NCBI RefSeq assembly: GCF_030499515.1
Contig: NZ_JASTWJ010000001.1
Location: 1,116,001-1,180,000, forward strand
Origin: Streptomyces sp. DT2A-34
GTDB taxonomy: Bacteria > Actinomycetota > Actinomycetes > Streptomycetales > Streptomycetaceae
Reading direction: 5' to 3'
DNA: 64,000 nucleotides
The translations under genes were made by a program, and so were the position numbers. The notes under the pieces were generated by a model. It worked only from the letters and a program-made list of their open reading frames with translations, did no database searches and had not been told where the DNA came from. Positions 62,924 to 64,000 of the stretch are shown here, piece by piece (the first letter of the stretch is position 1; every line of letters starts with the position of its first letter).

Positions 62924-64000
62924 TCAACGGCTGGGCCTGAGAACGTGCTGGGCGGCAAGCCGCACCGGCGCGTTCTGGGCGCCGTAGCCCCGGTAGCCGT
63001 CCCGCTGCACGAGCTCGAAGAAGACGCGGCCGACCGTCACCGTGTAGCAGTGCCGGAACTCGCCGTACGGGTCACGGTCGTAGAGGATGCCCAGCTCGCG
63101 ATACGTCTCCAGCTCGCCGTCCGCGAACTCGTACCGCGCTCCCAGGTCGTCGTAGTAGTTGGCGGGGATGGGCAGCAGACGTCCGCCCGCCTCCCGGTAG
63201 CGCCGGGCCGCGGCGATCACGTCGTCCGTGGCCAGCGCGATGTGCTGGGCGTGCACGGTGTCGTCGGTCGGTGCCGCGCCGACGCTCAGGGCGATACGGA
63301 CGCTGCCGTCGGGGTTGGTGACGGCGCGGCTGCGCATCAGGCCGTACGGGTCGGCGACGTCGACGCTCTCCTGGGCGTGCAGGCCGAGGACGCTGCGGTG
63401 GAAGAGGGTCGCCTCGTCGTAGTGGTGCCAGGGCTGGGTGAGGGCGAGGTGGTCGATGCGGTGCACGCCCGCAGCCGCGGTCTCGTGCTCGATGTCCGTG
63501 AAGTCGGCGCGCCAGTTGGGCAGTTCGGGACGGTCCGTGGCGCAGAAGAAGAGTTCGGTGCCGTCGGGCGCCGCGACCGCGTCCAGTGGGGCGTCCTGCG
63601 GGGCGCGGCGGCGGGGCAGGACGGGGGCGAGGAGGTCCTCGGCGCGGCGGGCCGCTCCGGTGGGGTCCGGTGACTCCAGGCCGATGGCGGCGAGTCCGGT
63701 GCCGTCGCGGCGGGCGGAGCCGGCGGTGTTCACCAGGACGCGGGCCTCGCCCTGCTCCCACAGGTCGACCGGTTTGCTGCGGTGCCGTGCGGTGCGGGCG
63801 AAGCCCAGGGCGCCGAGTACGGCCGAGACCGGTTCGGCGTCGGGGGTGACCAGTTCCGCGAAGGTGACGCCGGTGGGGACGACGGGGGCGGGCGGTGCGG
63901 CCCGGCCGACCGTCTCCTGGAGGACCAGCAGGGAGCGGTGGGCGTCCACGGCCGTCGGGCCGGCCTCGGCCTGGCGGAAGACGTCGTTGAAGACCTCGAG
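62924..64000 (-). CDS. Dehydroshikimate dehydratase/HPPD-like protein, 5'-partial
   Basis: The frame is open to the right edge of the window, so the start lies outside. What remains is the end of an upstream sugar-isomerase-like barrel (SLEVFNDVFRQ-type text) and a complete C-terminal domain resembling 4-hydroxyphenylpyruvate dioxygenase. Iron ligands can be assigned to HRIDHLAL, HAQHIALATDD and FFELVQRDGY. This two-part layout is that of bacterial 3-dehydroshikimate dehydratases of QsuB/AsbF-fusion type, which form protocatechuate. A plain HPPD is less likely because of the N-terminal remnant. It is convergent with the membrane-protein gene. Confidence 0.8.
   Translation of the reverse strand, partial: LEVFNDVFRQAEAGPTAVDAHRSLLVLQETVGRAAPPAPVVPTGVTFAELVTPDAEPVSAVLGALGFARTARHRSKPVDLWEQGEARVLVNTAGSARRDGTGLAAIGLESPDPTGAARRAEDLLAPVLPRRRAPQDAPLDAVAAPDGTELFFCATDRPELPNWRADFTDIEHETAAAGVHRIDHLALTQPWHHYDEATLFHRSVLGLHAQESVDVADPYGLMRSRAVTNPDGSVRIALSVGAAPTDDTVHAQHIALATDDVIAAARRYREAGGRLLPIPANYYDDLGARYEFADGELETYRELGILYDRDPYGEFRHCYTVTVGRVFFELVQRDGYRGYGAQNAPVRLAAQHVLRPSR

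Overview
This is high-GC DNA (roughly 70%) with densely packed genes, many start/stop overlaps (ATGA, GTGA, TTGA), GTG/TTG starts, Tat and lipoprotein signals and an OpcA-type pentose phosphate cluster. It is typical of the chromosome of a soil actinomycete, almost certainly a Streptomyces. The window reads as a saprophyte's catabolic region: aromatic (lignin/plant phenolic) degradation, hydroxyproline use, glycan use and sugar-phosphate metabolism. No tRNA, rRNA, CRISPR array or prophage was seen.

Layout. (1) 1-6,350: vanillate O-demethylase-type Rieske oxygenase (5' end outside the window), a 67-aa coupled small protein, its reductase, an IclR regulator, and a divergent NMT1/SsuABC-type importer. 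(2) 6,429-11,963 (minus): a hydroxyproline catabolic operon with a FAD dehydrogenase, a [2Fe-2S] subunit, a second FAD subunit, a DapA-like deaminase, a 4-hydroxyproline epimerase and a GntR/FCD regulator. (3) 12,098-17,760: an orphan MmyB-type sensor domain, an XRE/ImmA-type pair, a small protein, a Sfp-type phosphopantetheinyl transferase coupled to a metallophosphoesterase, and an ATP-grasp ligase. (4) 17,860-19,512: transposon scar, made of the 3' end of an IS605-type tnpB with its terminal hairpin, cut off by a complete IS110-family element. (5) 19,716-39,104: a divergent DeoR-centred glycan locus. GH29, GH38 and GH4 run left; a PfkB kinase, an ABC sugar importer, an AlkP-family phosphodiesterase, a GH2 beta-galactosidase and three secreted proteins (two with phosphoesterase folds) run right. 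(6) 39,129-48,149: PaaX regulator, then a cou/phd-type hydroxycinnamate pathway (MaoC hydratase, CoA ligase, amidohydrolase, SDR; MarR; transporter; secreted hydrolase; IclR). (7) 48,158-52,346: DUF1905 protein, L,D-transpeptidase lipoprotein, secreted GH16 glucanase, AraC regulator. (8) 52,524-61,398: tkt-tal-zwf-opcA-pgi-gnd-histidine phosphatase operon behind a perfect 19-bp palindrome. (9) 61,451-64,000: a beta-helix-like membrane protein and the C-terminal part of a dehydroshikimate dehydratase/HPPD-like protein that runs off the window.

How they fit. The cou-type genes would shorten p-coumarate/ferulate to 4-hydroxybenzoate/vanillate, VanAB would demethylate vanillate to protocatechuate, and the protein at the right edge is of a type that makes protocatechuate from dehydroshikimate. 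The phenolic genes therefore converge on one intermediate. The glycan locus supplies sugars that the pentose phosphate operon can turn into NADPH, which oxygenases need. Functions rest on motif reading and gene order, not on database searches.
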